Assembly (NCBI GenBank): GCA_049841155.1 | Contig: JASGHI010000003.1 | Span: 1,488,001-1,552,000, forward strand | DNA length: 64,000 nucleotides | Source: ZC4RG30 sp049841155 | GTDB lineage: Bacteria > Pseudomonadota > Gammaproteobacteria > Steroidobacterales > Steroidobacteraceae | Direction of reading: 5' to 3' | Shown: positions 50,228 through 58,323 of the stretch, piece after piece | Layout: each line of letters starts with the position of its first letter | How positions within the stretch are numbered: the stretch's first letter is position 1 | Translations under genes and position numbers: made by a program | Notes under the pieces: generated by a model | What the model saw: only the letters and a program-made list of their open reading frames with translations | What the model was told of the DNA's origin: nothing | The model's database searches: none

Positions 50228-51957
50228 GAGGCCTGCTCCGCGTCACCGGCCGTCTTCAGCAGATGCAGCACGCGCGGCCGCGCGCCATTGCGCACCAGCG
50301 TGGCGCGGCCGATGTGGATGACGGTGGCGCCGGCCAGCTCGTTCTCGAGGATGTCGTGCACTTCCTCCAGCGTCTCGTCCTCCAGCGTACCCAGCGTGCC
50401 ATCGATGAATATCCATGGCGGCTGCTGCAGCAGGATGCGCGCGAACGCCAGCTTCAGCTGCTCATCGAAGCTCAGCTCGGCATCCCAGCGCCGCAATTCA
50501 TCGAGTGCCGGCACCAGGCGCTCGAGCCCCAGCCGCTGCAGGGCCAGTGCATAGCGCGCCTCGTCGAACTCCTCCACCTTCGCCGGATAGGCCAGCACTT
50601 CGCGCAGCGTGCCGCGCGGCAGGTAGGGCGTGCCGCGCGGCAGATAGAACACTTTCTGCCCGGCCGGCCGGCTCACGCGTCCCGAACCCCAGGGCCACAG
50701 ACCCGCCAGCGCGCGGAACAGCAGTGTCTTCTCGGTGCCGGGCGCGCCGAGGATGAGCACGCGCTCGCCCTGCCTGATCCCGACCTTGACCTGATCCAGG
50801 CGGTCGCGACCCGATATCGACGCCACCTGCAGATCGTCGATCTCCAGCTGTCCCGCAGGCGCCTCGCCATATTCGATCTGCCCGCCGAAACGTTGTCCGA
50901 TGCCGGCCGAGGTCAGCGCCGTGCGGAAGCTTGCCACGCGCAGCAGCGTGGCGCGCCAGTCGGCGAGCACGCTGAAGTTGTCGACGAACCAGCGCAGCGA
51001 GCCCTGCGCCTGCGTGAAGGCCGCCGCTGCCATCATCAGTCCGCCGAAGGAGATCTTGCCGCTGAAGTACAGCGGCACGGCGACCAGGATGGGCGCGACC
51101 GTGGTAGTCCAGCCGAAGCCGGCCGTGATCCACGTCAGATTCGTCAGCCCCGCAATCAGCCGCGCCGTGGCCGCCAGCACATTGGAGAAGTGCAGGTCCA
51201 CGCGGCGCTTCTCGTCCGCCTCGCCGCCGGCCAGCGAAATGTCGTCCAGATGCTCGTTGATGCGCACCAGTGCGAAACGCAATTCCGCCTCGCGCGCATA
51301 GCGGTCGGCGTTGCGGTCGACGAGGCTGGCGCCCACCCAGTAGCTCAGCAGCGAACCCACCGCCGCATAGGCAATCGCCGCCCACAGCATGAAACCGGGC
51401 ACGGCGTAGTCCACGCTGCGCACGCGGATGCTGAAATCCGCCGACAGCCCCCACAGCACGCCGGCGAAGGTCAGGAACAGCACCGTGGCCTGCAGCAGGC
51501 CCGTGGCAAGGTCGGCAGTGAGCTCGCAGAGCTTGCGCGCATCCTCGTGCATGCGCTGGTCCGGGTTCACGCCGATGGCGCCGGCATGCGCCAGCCAGAA
51601 GGCGCGCCGCGGCTGCATCCAGTGTCCGATGAGATCGTGCACCAGGCCGTCGCGCAGGCGCATCTTGAGGGTTTCCACCAGCCAGCGCTGCCCGACATTG
51701 AGCACCAGCAACACACCGGCAATGAGGAAGAACACGCCCAGCTGCAGCAGGAAGTCGCGCAGGTCGCGGCGCGACAGGGCGTCGTAGAAGGGCTTGTTCC
51801 ACTGGTTGAGGCGGATCTGCCCGTAGGCCGTGACGATGATGACCACGAAGATGCCCGCGGCCAGCCACATTATGGCCTTGCCCGCATGCGAGCGCAGTGT
51901 TGCCCGCAGCAGCGTGCCGAGCTGGTACTTGAGCCCCGCCTGGTCGTCAGCGTTCAT
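50224..51957 (-). CDS. SbmA/YddA-like ABC membrane protein with degenerate ATPase domain
   Basis: A 577-residue half-transporter: an ABC_membrane_2/SbmA-BacA-type membrane domain (about 25-330; marker IRLNQWNKPFYDAL) fused to a nucleotide-binding domain. Every ATPase motif of that domain is abnormal. Walker A is GAPGTEKT (Gly replaced by Glu, about 404), the signature LSGGE is LSFDE (about 492), Walker B IFIDG lacks the catalytic Glu (about 518), and the switch His is replaced in IHIGRAT (about 542). ATP hydrolysis is unlikely. SbmA/BacA relatives are proton-driven, so it may be too. It is coupled to GH15 upstream and the CocE-like gene downstream by 4-bp overlaps. Confidence 0.85.
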   Translation of the reverse strand: MNADDQAGLKYQLGTLLRATLRSHAGKAIMWLAAGIFVVIIVTAYGQIRLNQWNKPFYDALSRRDLRDFLLQLGVFFLIAGVLLVLNVGQRWLVETLKMRLRDGLVHDLIGHWMQPRRAFWLAHAGAIGVNPDQRMHEDARKLCELTADLATGLLQATVLFLTFAGVLWGLSADFSIRVRSVDYAVPGFMLWAAIAYAAVGSLLSYWVGASLVDRNADRYAREAELRFALVRINEHLDDISLAGGEADEKRRVDLHFSNVLAATARLIAGLTNLTWITAGFGWTTTVAPILVAVPLYFSGKISFGGLMMAAAAFTQAQGSLRWFVDNFSVLADWRATLLRVASFRTALTSAGIGQRFGGQIEYGEAPAGQLEIDDLQVASISGRDRLDQVKVGIRQGERVLILGAPGTEKTLLFRALAGLWPWGSGRVSRPAGQKVFYLPRGTPYLPRGTLREVLAYPAKVEEFDEARYALALQRLGLERLVPALDELRRWDAELSFDEQLKLAFARILLQQPPWIFIDGTLGTLEDETLEEVHDILENELAGATVIHIGRATLVRNGARPRVLHLLKTAGDAEQAS

Positions 51958-53321
51958 GGGCCGTTCACCGCGGCCCAGGCCGAGCGCCGCGCCGCAAGGC
52001 AGGAGATGAAGGCCGCGTAGCTCCAAGCCAGATGGCGCGCGGAAGTCTGCGCGCCGGTGTGCTGGTCGAACTGCTCGGAAAGGTCGCCGCTGGCGGGCGT
52101 GAATGCCTGCACGGTGGCGAGGAAGGCATCGCCGCGTACGCACCACTCGCGGGCGGCGGCGCTGCCTTCGGCGCGGGCACCCACATCAGCGCCGGCGGCT
52201 AGGGCGGCCGCGCGGAAGCACAGCTCTGCGGCAGCGAAGGTCGAGAAATAGTAGGCACCGCCCGAGAAATAGCGGTCCGCCTGGTAGCGCCCCATCGCGG
52301 GACCGTCACGGCGGTCACGATTGATGGCGTATTGCTCCGCGAAAAGCGTCATGAGCCGCTGCAGGGTGGCATGCAGGCGCGGGTCCCCGGCCGTGTGCCG
52401 GCCCGCCGAGCCATCCCAGCCATGGATGGCCGCGAACACCACGGAGATGTCCAGCGCCTTGTCCGGATCGGCGCCGGCTGCCGTCTCGTGCGCGGCATAG
52501 CAATGCGCGGCCGGAAGCCAGAAGGCATCGAGCCGCGCGCGGATCTGCTGCGCCGTGCGGCGGCAGTGCTGTGCCGCTTGCGCATCGCCGCCCTCGGCCT
52601 CGTACCAGGCCGCACCGGCTTGCAGCGCGGCGGCCGAGACGGCCAGTGTGTGGTAGTGCAGCCCCTGGTCCTCTTCCCACATGTCGAAGGCCGGCTCGCT
52701 CCAGTGCGCGAGCACGAAGGCCAGATCGTCGCGCAGCAGCTGCGCCAGGGTCTGCGTCAGCGCAGCATCGTGCACATGCGGCCGCCAGCGCAGCAGCGTC
52801 AGCGCCCGCAGCGGCGCACCATCGTGCTGCGGCCGCGTCCATTTGGAGATATCGAGCGTGCCGTCCGCATTCACGCGCGTCTCGGCGATCACCCGCTCGC
52901 CGCGCACCGCGGCCAACTCTGGCTCGTCGCGCAGGTACTGGCGGAAATCCTGCCGCACCTCATCGCGCCAGCGCGGAAGCTGCGGCAACCGGCGGCCATC
53001 CAGATCGCGCAGGGCGCGGCTGAAGCCGATGAATTCGGCCAGCATGACCAGCGCCTCGTCACCCACCTGCCCGTCCTCGTAGAGCAGGCGCAGCGCATCG
53101 ATGACCAGCGAGGAATCGCGGAACCAGTGGAAGAAGTAATCCGGCTCCGGATCCCAGTCGGCAAGCACGGGCGAGGCCAGCACCGAACCGGACGCGGCGC
53201 GCACCTGCTGGCCGAAGCCCGGCCGCAGTTTCACCAGATCGGTGCGCGAGATGCTGCGCAGCATCTGGATGCGCGAATGCGCGTACTGGGTTGCGAGCCA
53301 GGCTTGCAGGGCGTCCGGCAC
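51954..53321 (-). CDS. GH15 glucoamylase-type glycoside hydrolase
   Basis: About 455 residues of an (alpha/alpha)6-barrel glucosidase. Family segments include RPGFGQQVRAASGSVLASPV, DWDPEPDYFFHWFRDSSLVI, DMWEEDQGLHYHTLAVSAAA, GRYQADRYFSGGAYYFSTFA, and GDLSEQFDQHTGAQTSARHL with the presumed catalytic base Glu. GH15 removes glucose from alpha-glucan ends. No signal peptide is visible, so it is probably cytoplasmic. GTG 53321 (8 bp after the GH144 stop) is preferred; another GTG at 53396 would overlap GH144 by 68 bp. Its stop overlaps the ABC gene start. Confidence 0.88.
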   Translation of the reverse strand: MPDALQAWLATQYAHSRIQMLRSISRTDLVKLRPGFGQQVRAASGSVLASPVLADWDPEPDYFFHWFRDSSLVIDALRLLYEDGQVGDEALVMLAEFIGFSRALRDLDGRRLPQLPRWRDEVRQDFRQYLRDEPELAAVRGERVIAETRVNADGTLDISKWTRPQHDGAPLRALTLLRWRPHVHDAALTQTLAQLLRDDLAFVLAHWSEPAFDMWEEDQGLHYHTLAVSAAALQAGAAWYEAEGGDAQAAQHCRRTAQQIRARLDAFWLPAAHCYAAHETAAGADPDKALDISVVFAAIHGWDGSAGRHTAGDPRLHATLQRLMTLFAEQYAINRDRRDGPAMGRYQADRYFSGGAYYFSTFAAAELCFRAAALAAGADVGARAEGSAAAREWCVRGDAFLATVQAFTPASGDLSEQFDQHTGAQTSARHLAWSYAAFISCLAARRSAWAAVNGP

Positions 53322-53328
53322 CGCGGCA

Positions 53329-54657
53329 TCAGCTCCGCGGCAGATGCGGACTGCTGAACCCGAGGCGGGCAAGGCCGGTGCGTACCTCCGGCACACTCAT
53401 GAACAATTTCCACAGCAGGCCGGTGCGGTGGTTCTCGATCATGGCGATGATGGGGCCCTGATCGATGGCAAGGTAAGTGTCCGCGAACCAGTTGCGCCCG
53501 GGGTTGAAGGCATCGACGAAGCCGTAGCGGCCCCAGACCTTGTCACCCCAGGTGCTCAGCATGTGCCGCGCCACCTGCAGCGCCTCGCGCGGTGCATAGG
53601 GAACGCTGGCGAGCGCAGCCGTCGGCGATATCGTGCCGTTGTCGTTGTCCGGCGCGTGCGCGGCATAGCCGTCCGGATCGTCGCTGGCCGTGAGGCCCCA
53701 GCAGTGTTCACCATAACCGGCGTGATGCTGCGGATTGGCGATGCAGTGCGCGCGGTTGATGCGCACATGGCGGCAGTTCAGTTCCCAGTAGTCGGCATAG
53801 CGGTCTTTCAGGCCGCGCGGATCCAAGCCGCAGAAGGAGTAGTGGGCGAAGAACAGCGGCCCGCCATAGGGCATGCCCAATGGCAGCTCGATGCCGTAGT
53901 AGCTCTTGCCGTTGACGAAGTCGCGCCCCGCGGCAAAGCCCCGGTGGTAGGCCAGAGGATCCACCGCGTAGCGCGGCGAGCCGGCCGCCAGCACATAGGC
54001 GATGAGGCATTCGTTCCAGCCGTGGATCTCGTGATCCATGGCCCAGCCATTGTCCGGGCTCCAGTGCCAGTACAGCAGCGGACGGCCGCCCTGGGTGAAC
54101 CAGTTCCACTCCACCTCTTCCCAGAACTGCGTGATCAGGTGACGCACGGCGCGTTCGGCCGCCGTGTCGCGCCTGAAATACTGCCGCGCACACAGCAGCC
54201 CCTGCACCAGCAGCGCGGTCTCGACCAGATCGCCGCCATCGTCCTTGCGGCTGAAAGGGATGGTGGCGCCCGTGCGGCCGTCGAGGAAGTGCGGCAGCGT
54301 ACCGTGATAGCAGCGGGCACGCAGCAGCAGCGACAGCATGCGCTGCAGGCGCTCCACTGCGGCATCGCGCGTCACCCAGCGGCGCTCGGCGGCGACGATG
54401 AGCGCCATGACGGCGAATCCCGTGCCGCCGCTGGCCGCAAGATCGCTCGCCGGCCCCGGCTGCCGTGCGCAGCGGTCGGGCGCCAGGCCGCTGGCGGGAT
54501 GCCCGGCCTCCCAGAAGAAATCGAAGGTCTGCCGCTGGATGGCGTCCATCAGGGGCACATCGCGCAGGGCGGCCAGCGCCGCCGGCGCCATGTCACCGGG
54601 ACGGCCGCCTGTGTGCTGCTTGCGCGGCTTGCTGGTCTTTGCGGTGGTTCTGGCCAT
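53329..54657 (-). CDS. GH144-type (glucoamylase-domain) glycoside hydrolase
   Basis: A 442-residue (alpha/alpha)6-barrel protein with the domain named glucoamylase in Pfam, grouped in GH144, whose studied members are endo-beta-1,2-glucanases. Recognisable parts: MDAIQRQTFDFFWEAGHPAS, IPFSRKDDGGDLVETALLVQ, WNWFTQGGRPLLYWHWSPDN, DHEIHGWNECLIAYVLAAGS, and FNPGRNWFADTYLAIDQGPI. The N-terminus is basic without a signal peptide, unusual because many relatives are secreted. ATG 54657 has AAGGAAG upstream. It is the first gene of the operon GH144-GH15-ABC-CocE-like and is divergent from GH3. Confidence 0.85.
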   Translation of the reverse strand: MARTTAKTSKPRKQHTGGRPGDMAPAALAALRDVPLMDAIQRQTFDFFWEAGHPASGLAPDRCARQPGPASDLAASGGTGFAVMALIVAAERRWVTRDAAVERLQRMLSLLLRARCYHGTLPHFLDGRTGATIPFSRKDDGGDLVETALLVQGLLCARQYFRRDTAAERAVRHLITQFWEEVEWNWFTQGGRPLLYWHWSPDNGWAMDHEIHGWNECLIAYVLAAGSPRYAVDPLAYHRGFAAGRDFVNGKSYYGIELPLGMPYGGPLFFAHYSFCGLDPRGLKDRYADYWELNCRHVRINRAHCIANPQHHAGYGEHCWGLTASDDPDGYAAHAPDNDNGTISPTAALASVPYAPREALQVARHMLSTWGDKVWGRYGFVDAFNPGRNWFADTYLAIDQGPIIAMIENHRTGLLWKLFMSVPEVRTGLARLGFSSPHLPRS

Positions 54658-54711
54658 CGGGACTTCCTTCACGGATCATCGTAGCTGTTATTGGCGCAGG
54701 ACTGAAACCTC

Positions 54712-56868
54712 ATGAGCCGGATCGACGACCTGTTGGCAAAAATGACTCTGCCCGAGAAGCTGGGGCAGCTCACCATGACGGCATCCAGCTACGCCGTGAC
54801 CGGGCCGGTGATCGCCGGCGATTCCACCGAATCCATCCCCAACGGCACCCTGGGCAACCTGCTCAACATGGTGGGGCCCGGCCCTACGCGCGAAATGCAG
54901 CAGCTGGCAGTGGAGAAATCGCGGCTGGGGATTCCGCTGCTCATTGGCCTCGACATCATCCACGGCCACCGCACGCTGTTCCCCATTCCGCTCGCCGAGG
55001 CCGCCGCCTTCGATCCAGCGCTGTGGGAGGCCTCGGCCCGCGAGGCCGCCCGTGAGGCCGCGGCCGATGGCCTCGCGATGACTTTTGCGCCCATGGTGGA
55101 CATCTCGCGCGATCCGCGCTGGGGACGCACCGCAGAAGGCGCAGGCGAGGATCCGTGGCTCGGGAGCCAGATCGCGGCCGCCAAGGTGCGCGGCTTCCAG
55201 GGCCCGGACCTGGGCGCAGCCGATGCGCTGGCCGCCTGCGTGAAGCATTTCTGCGCCTATGGTGCGGTCAATGCCGGACGCGAATACGCGCCGGTGGACA
55301 TCTCCGAACGCGCGCTGCACGAGGTGCATCTGCCGCCCTTCGAAGCAGCGATCGAAGCCGGCGTTGCGACATTGATGCCGGCCTTCACCGACCTTGACGG
55401 CGTTCCGATGACGGCCCACCCGCTGCTGCTGGGCTATTACCTGCGCGGACGGCTGGGCTTCGACGGCGTGATCGTCAGCGACTACAACGCCATCGGCGAG
55501 CTCATCAAGCATGGTGTCGCGGCGGACCTCGCCGATGCGGCCGCGCTGGCGCTCAACGCGGGCGTGGACATCGACATGATGGCCGATGCCTACCGCAGCG
55601 GACTGCCCATCGCGCTGGAGCGCGGCACGGTGACGATGGCGCAGATCGATACCGCCGTGCGCCGCGTGCTCACGCTCAAGGAGCGCCTGGGGCTGCTGGA
55701 TGATCCCTACCGCCGCGGCGCCGCTGCGGAACAGCCCGAAGCCCTCGTGCAGCGCCGCGCGCTGGCGCGCACCCTGGCCCAGCGCAGCATCGTGCTGCTG
55801 AAGAACGACGCCGATGTGCTGCCGCTGCCCGCCACGGCGCGGCGCCTGTGCCTGATCGGCCCACTGGCCAACACCAAGGCCGAGATGCGCGGCCCCTGGG
55901 CAGCGGCGGGGGATGTGGACGGGCATGTGACGGCGCTCGAAGGCCTGACGGCCGCGCTGCCGCAGGCACACATCACGCACGTGGAAGGCGTGGGCATCCG
56001 CGACGCGGTGCCGGCGGACATGCACGCGGTATTCGCCGCCTGCGACAAGGCCGAGACCATCGTGTTGTGCCTGGGCGAGGCCGCGAACATGAGTGGCGAG
56101 GCGGCAAGCCGTGCAGATCCCGGGCTGCCCGCGGGCCAGCAGCACCTGGCCGATGCGGTGTTCGAGCATGCGCGCAGGCACGGCAAGCCCGTCATCGTGT
56201 TGCTGTTCTCGGGGCGCCCGCTCATCATCCCGGGGCTCGCCGAACAGGCCAATGCGCTCATTGCGGCCTGGTTCCTGGGCAGCGAGGCCGGCAATGCGCT
56301 GGCGGACGTGCTCACGGGCAGGATCTCGCCCAGCGGCCGCACACCGATGACCTGGCCGCGCGCACTGGGGCAGGTGCCACTGTTCTTCGGCATGCGCCCT
56401 TCGGGACGCCCCGCCGATCCCAATGACTACTACACCAGCAAGTACCTGGATGTTCCCAACGAACCGCTCTACCCCTTCGGCCACGGGCTGACCTACGGAC
56501 GGTTCCGCTACGACAACCTGCGGGTTTCTCCTGCCCGCGTGACGCGCGGGCAATCCATCGAAGTGGAGGTGGACCTGACCAACGAGGGCCGCGCCGCCGC
56601 CGAGGAGACCGTGTTCGTGTTCACGCGCGATCCGGTGGCCAGCGTCACGCGTCCGCTGCTGGAATTGCGCGGCTTCGCCAAGCAGCGCCTGCAGCCCGGC
56701 GAAACACGCAGCGTGAAGATCGGCATCGCCGCGCGGGATCTGGTGTTCCCCGGCGTCGATCTGCAGCCGGTATTCGAACCCGGAGAAGTGCAGGTGCTGG
56801 TCGGGCCCAGCGCCGACCGCAGCCTGCTGCTTCGCGCCAGCGTGCAGCTCGTGCGGGATCGCGCATGA
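54712..56868 (+). CDS. GH3 beta-glucosidase
   Basis: A 718-residue family 3 exo-glycosidase (BglX-like) but without a signal peptide, hence probably cytoplasmic. The N-terminal TIM barrel begins IDDLLAKMTLPEKLGQLTM and contains VKHFCAYGAVNAGREYAPVD and the nucleophile Asp in GVIVSDYNAIGEL. Then come the alpha/beta sandwich domain (SIVLLKNDADVLPL, PVIVLLFSGRPLIIPG) and a C-terminal FnIII-like domain. It would cleave glucose from beta-linked oligosaccharides, a fitting partner for the divergent GH144 enzyme. Its stop overlaps the pseudouridine synthase start (ATGA). Confidence 0.94.
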   Translation: MSRIDDLLAKMTLPEKLGQLTMTASSYAVTGPVIAGDSTESIPNGTLGNLLNMVGPGPTREMQQLAVEKSRLGIPLLIGLDIIHGHRTLFPIPLAEAAAFDPALWEASAREAAREAAADGLAMTFAPMVDISRDPRWGRTAEGAGEDPWLGSQIAAAKVRGFQGPDLGAADALAACVKHFCAYGAVNAGREYAPVDISERALHEVHLPPFEAAIEAGVATLMPAFTDLDGVPMTAHPLLLGYYLRGRLGFDGVIVSDYNAIGELIKHGVAADLADAAALALNAGVDIDMMADAYRSGLPIALERGTVTMAQIDTAVRRVLTLKERLGLLDDPYRRGAAAEQPEALVQRRALARTLAQRSIVLLKNDADVLPLPATARRLCLIGPLANTKAEMRGPWAAAGDVDGHVTALEGLTAALPQAHITHVEGVGIRDAVPADMHAVFAACDKAETIVLCLGEAANMSGEAASRADPGLPAGQQHLADAVFEHARRHGKPVIVLLFSGRPLIIPGLAEQANALIAAWFLGSEAGNALADVLTGRISPSGRTPMTWPRALGQVPLFFGMRPSGRPADPNDYYTSKYLDVPNEPLYPFGHGLTYGRFRYDNLRVSPARVTRGQSIEVEVDLTNEGRAAAEETVFVFTRDPVASVTRPLLELRGFAKQRLQPGETRSVKIGIAARDLVFPGVDLQPVFEPGEVQVLVGPSADRSLLLRASVQLVRDRA

Positions 56869-57611
56869 CCCAGGGCGGCGCGGAGGATCCGCGCCTTTCC
56901 AAGCGCATGGGCGAGCTGGGCCTGTGCTCGCGGCGCGAGGCCGAGACCTGGATCGTCAACGGCTGGGTTAAGGTCGATGGCATCGTGATCGATAAGCTCG
57001 GTGTGCGCGTGCCGCGCGCGGCGCGCATCGAGATCCACCCGGCTGCGCGGCAGCATCAGGACACGCAGGTGACCATCCTGCTGCACAAGCCCGTGGGCTA
57101 TGTATCGGGGCAGGCCGAAGACGGCTACGAACCCGCGGTGGTATTGATCCGCCCCGAGAACCGCTGGTCCGCCGATCCCTCGCCGCTCGCGTTTCACAGC
57201 GGACATCTGCGCGGCCTCGCACCTGCCGGCCGCCTGGACATCGACTCCACCGGCCTCCTGGTGCTCACCCAGGACGGCCGCGTCGCGAGGCAGCTCATCG
57301 GCCAGGACTCCTCCATAGAGAAGGAGTACCTGGTACGGGTGGAAGGCCGGCTCGCAGACGAGAGCCTGGCGCGTCTGCGGCACGGCCTGTCGCTGGATGG
57401 CGTGAAGCTGCGGCCCGCTCAGGTGGACTGGCAGAACCAGGACCAGCTGCGCTTCGTGCTGCGCGAGGGCCGCAAGCGGCAGATCCGCCGCATGTGCGAG
57501 ATGGTGGGGCTCAAGGTCACGGGCCTCAAGCGCGTGCGCAGCGGCCGCGTGCTGCTCGGCGGCCTGCCGCCCGGCAAGTGGCGCTATCTGGGGCCCGACG
57601 AACAATTCTGA
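56865..57611 (+). CDS. RsuA/RluF-family rRNA pseudouridine synthase
   Basis: A 248-residue enzyme with an N-terminal S4 RNA-binding domain (RLSKRMGELGLCSRREAETW) and a catalytic domain containing LLHKPVGYVSG and the catalytic Asp motif APAGRLDIDSTGLLVLT, then EGRKRQIRRMCEMVGLKVTG. It resembles RluF, which modifies 23S rRNA U2604, more than RsuA or RluB, but the position cannot be proved from sequence alone. It is translationally coupled to the GH3 gene, probably by gene packing rather than function. Confidence 0.9.
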   Translation: MTQGGAEDPRLSKRMGELGLCSRREAETWIVNGWVKVDGIVIDKLGVRVPRAARIEIHPAARQHQDTQVTILLHKPVGYVSGQAEDGYEPAVVLIRPENRWSADPSPLAFHSGHLRGLAPAGRLDIDSTGLLVLTQDGRVARQLIGQDSSIEKEYLVRVEGRLADESLARLRHGLSLDGVKLRPAQVDWQNQDQLRFVLREGRKRQIRRMCEMVGLKVTGLKRVRSGRVLLGGLPPGKWRYLGPDEQF

Positions 57612-57629
57612 AGCCGGTCCCGCGCCGGA

Positions 57630-58250
57630 TCAGCCCCTGAATCCCTTGGCGACCACATAGACCTCGCGCGATTCCTTGCGCGAAGCCGCCGGCTTGCGGA
57701 TCAGCACCTTCTCGAAGTGCGCGCGCAGCTGTTGCAGGTACTGGTCCGATCCCGCGCCCTGGAACATCTTGGCCACGAAGGTGGCGCCGGGCTTGAGCGT
57801 CTTGAGCACCGTATCCAGCGCCAGTTCCAGGAAGTAAATGGACGAGGCCTGGTCGGCTGACGCGATGCCGGTGATGTTCGGCGCGATGTCGGAGATGATG
57901 AGGTCGAACCTGCCGCCGCCCAGCCAGTCCAGCAGCTGCTGCACGACGGCCTCGTCGTTGAAGTCGCCCTGGATGAAATCCACGTTGCGCAGTGCTTCCA
58001 TGGGCAGGATGTCGGTCGCCAGCACCCGCCCCTTGTCACCGACCAGCTTGCCCGCCACCTGCGACCAGCCGCCCGGGGCCGAACCCAGGTCGAGGATGCG
58101 CATGCCGGGACGGATCAGCTTGTCCTTGTCATTGAGCTCGGTGAGCTTGTAAGCCGCGCGCGAACGGTAGCCGTCCTTCTGCGCCTGCTTGACGAAGGGA
58201 TCGCTCAGGTGACGGGAAAGCCAGCTCGCGCTGCTCCGGGATCGGGCCAT
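57630..58250 (-). CDS. rlmE: 23S rRNA (uridine-2552-2'-O) methyltransferase
   Basis: RlmE (FtsJ/RrmJ) methylates U2552 in the 23S rRNA A-loop late in 50S assembly. 206 residues; the SAM site is MRILDLGSAPGGWSQVA, and the K-D-K-E tetrad is visible: Lys in DPFVKQAQKDGYRSRAAYKL, Asp in DIAPNITG, Lys in ATFVAKMFQG, and Glu in SRKESREVYVVAKGF. The ATG at 58250 (MARSRSSASWL) fits the family. It lies convergent to the pseudouridine synthase gene and divergent from the FAD protein. Confidence 0.95.
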   Translation of the reverse strand: MARSRSSASWLSRHLSDPFVKQAQKDGYRSRAAYKLTELNDKDKLIRPGMRILDLGSAPGGWSQVAGKLVGDKGRVLATDILPMEALRNVDFIQGDFNDEAVVQQLLDWLGGGRFDLIISDIAPNITGIASADQASSIYFLELALDTVLKTLKPGATFVAKMFQGAGSDQYLQQLRAHFEKVLIRKPAASRKESREVYVVAKGFRG

Positions 58251-58323
58251 TTTCCGCAAAGACCGTTGCGTTAAAATGCGCGGATTCTATCCCTCTGCCG
58301 GATTGACCGGCCAGGAAGTCGCG

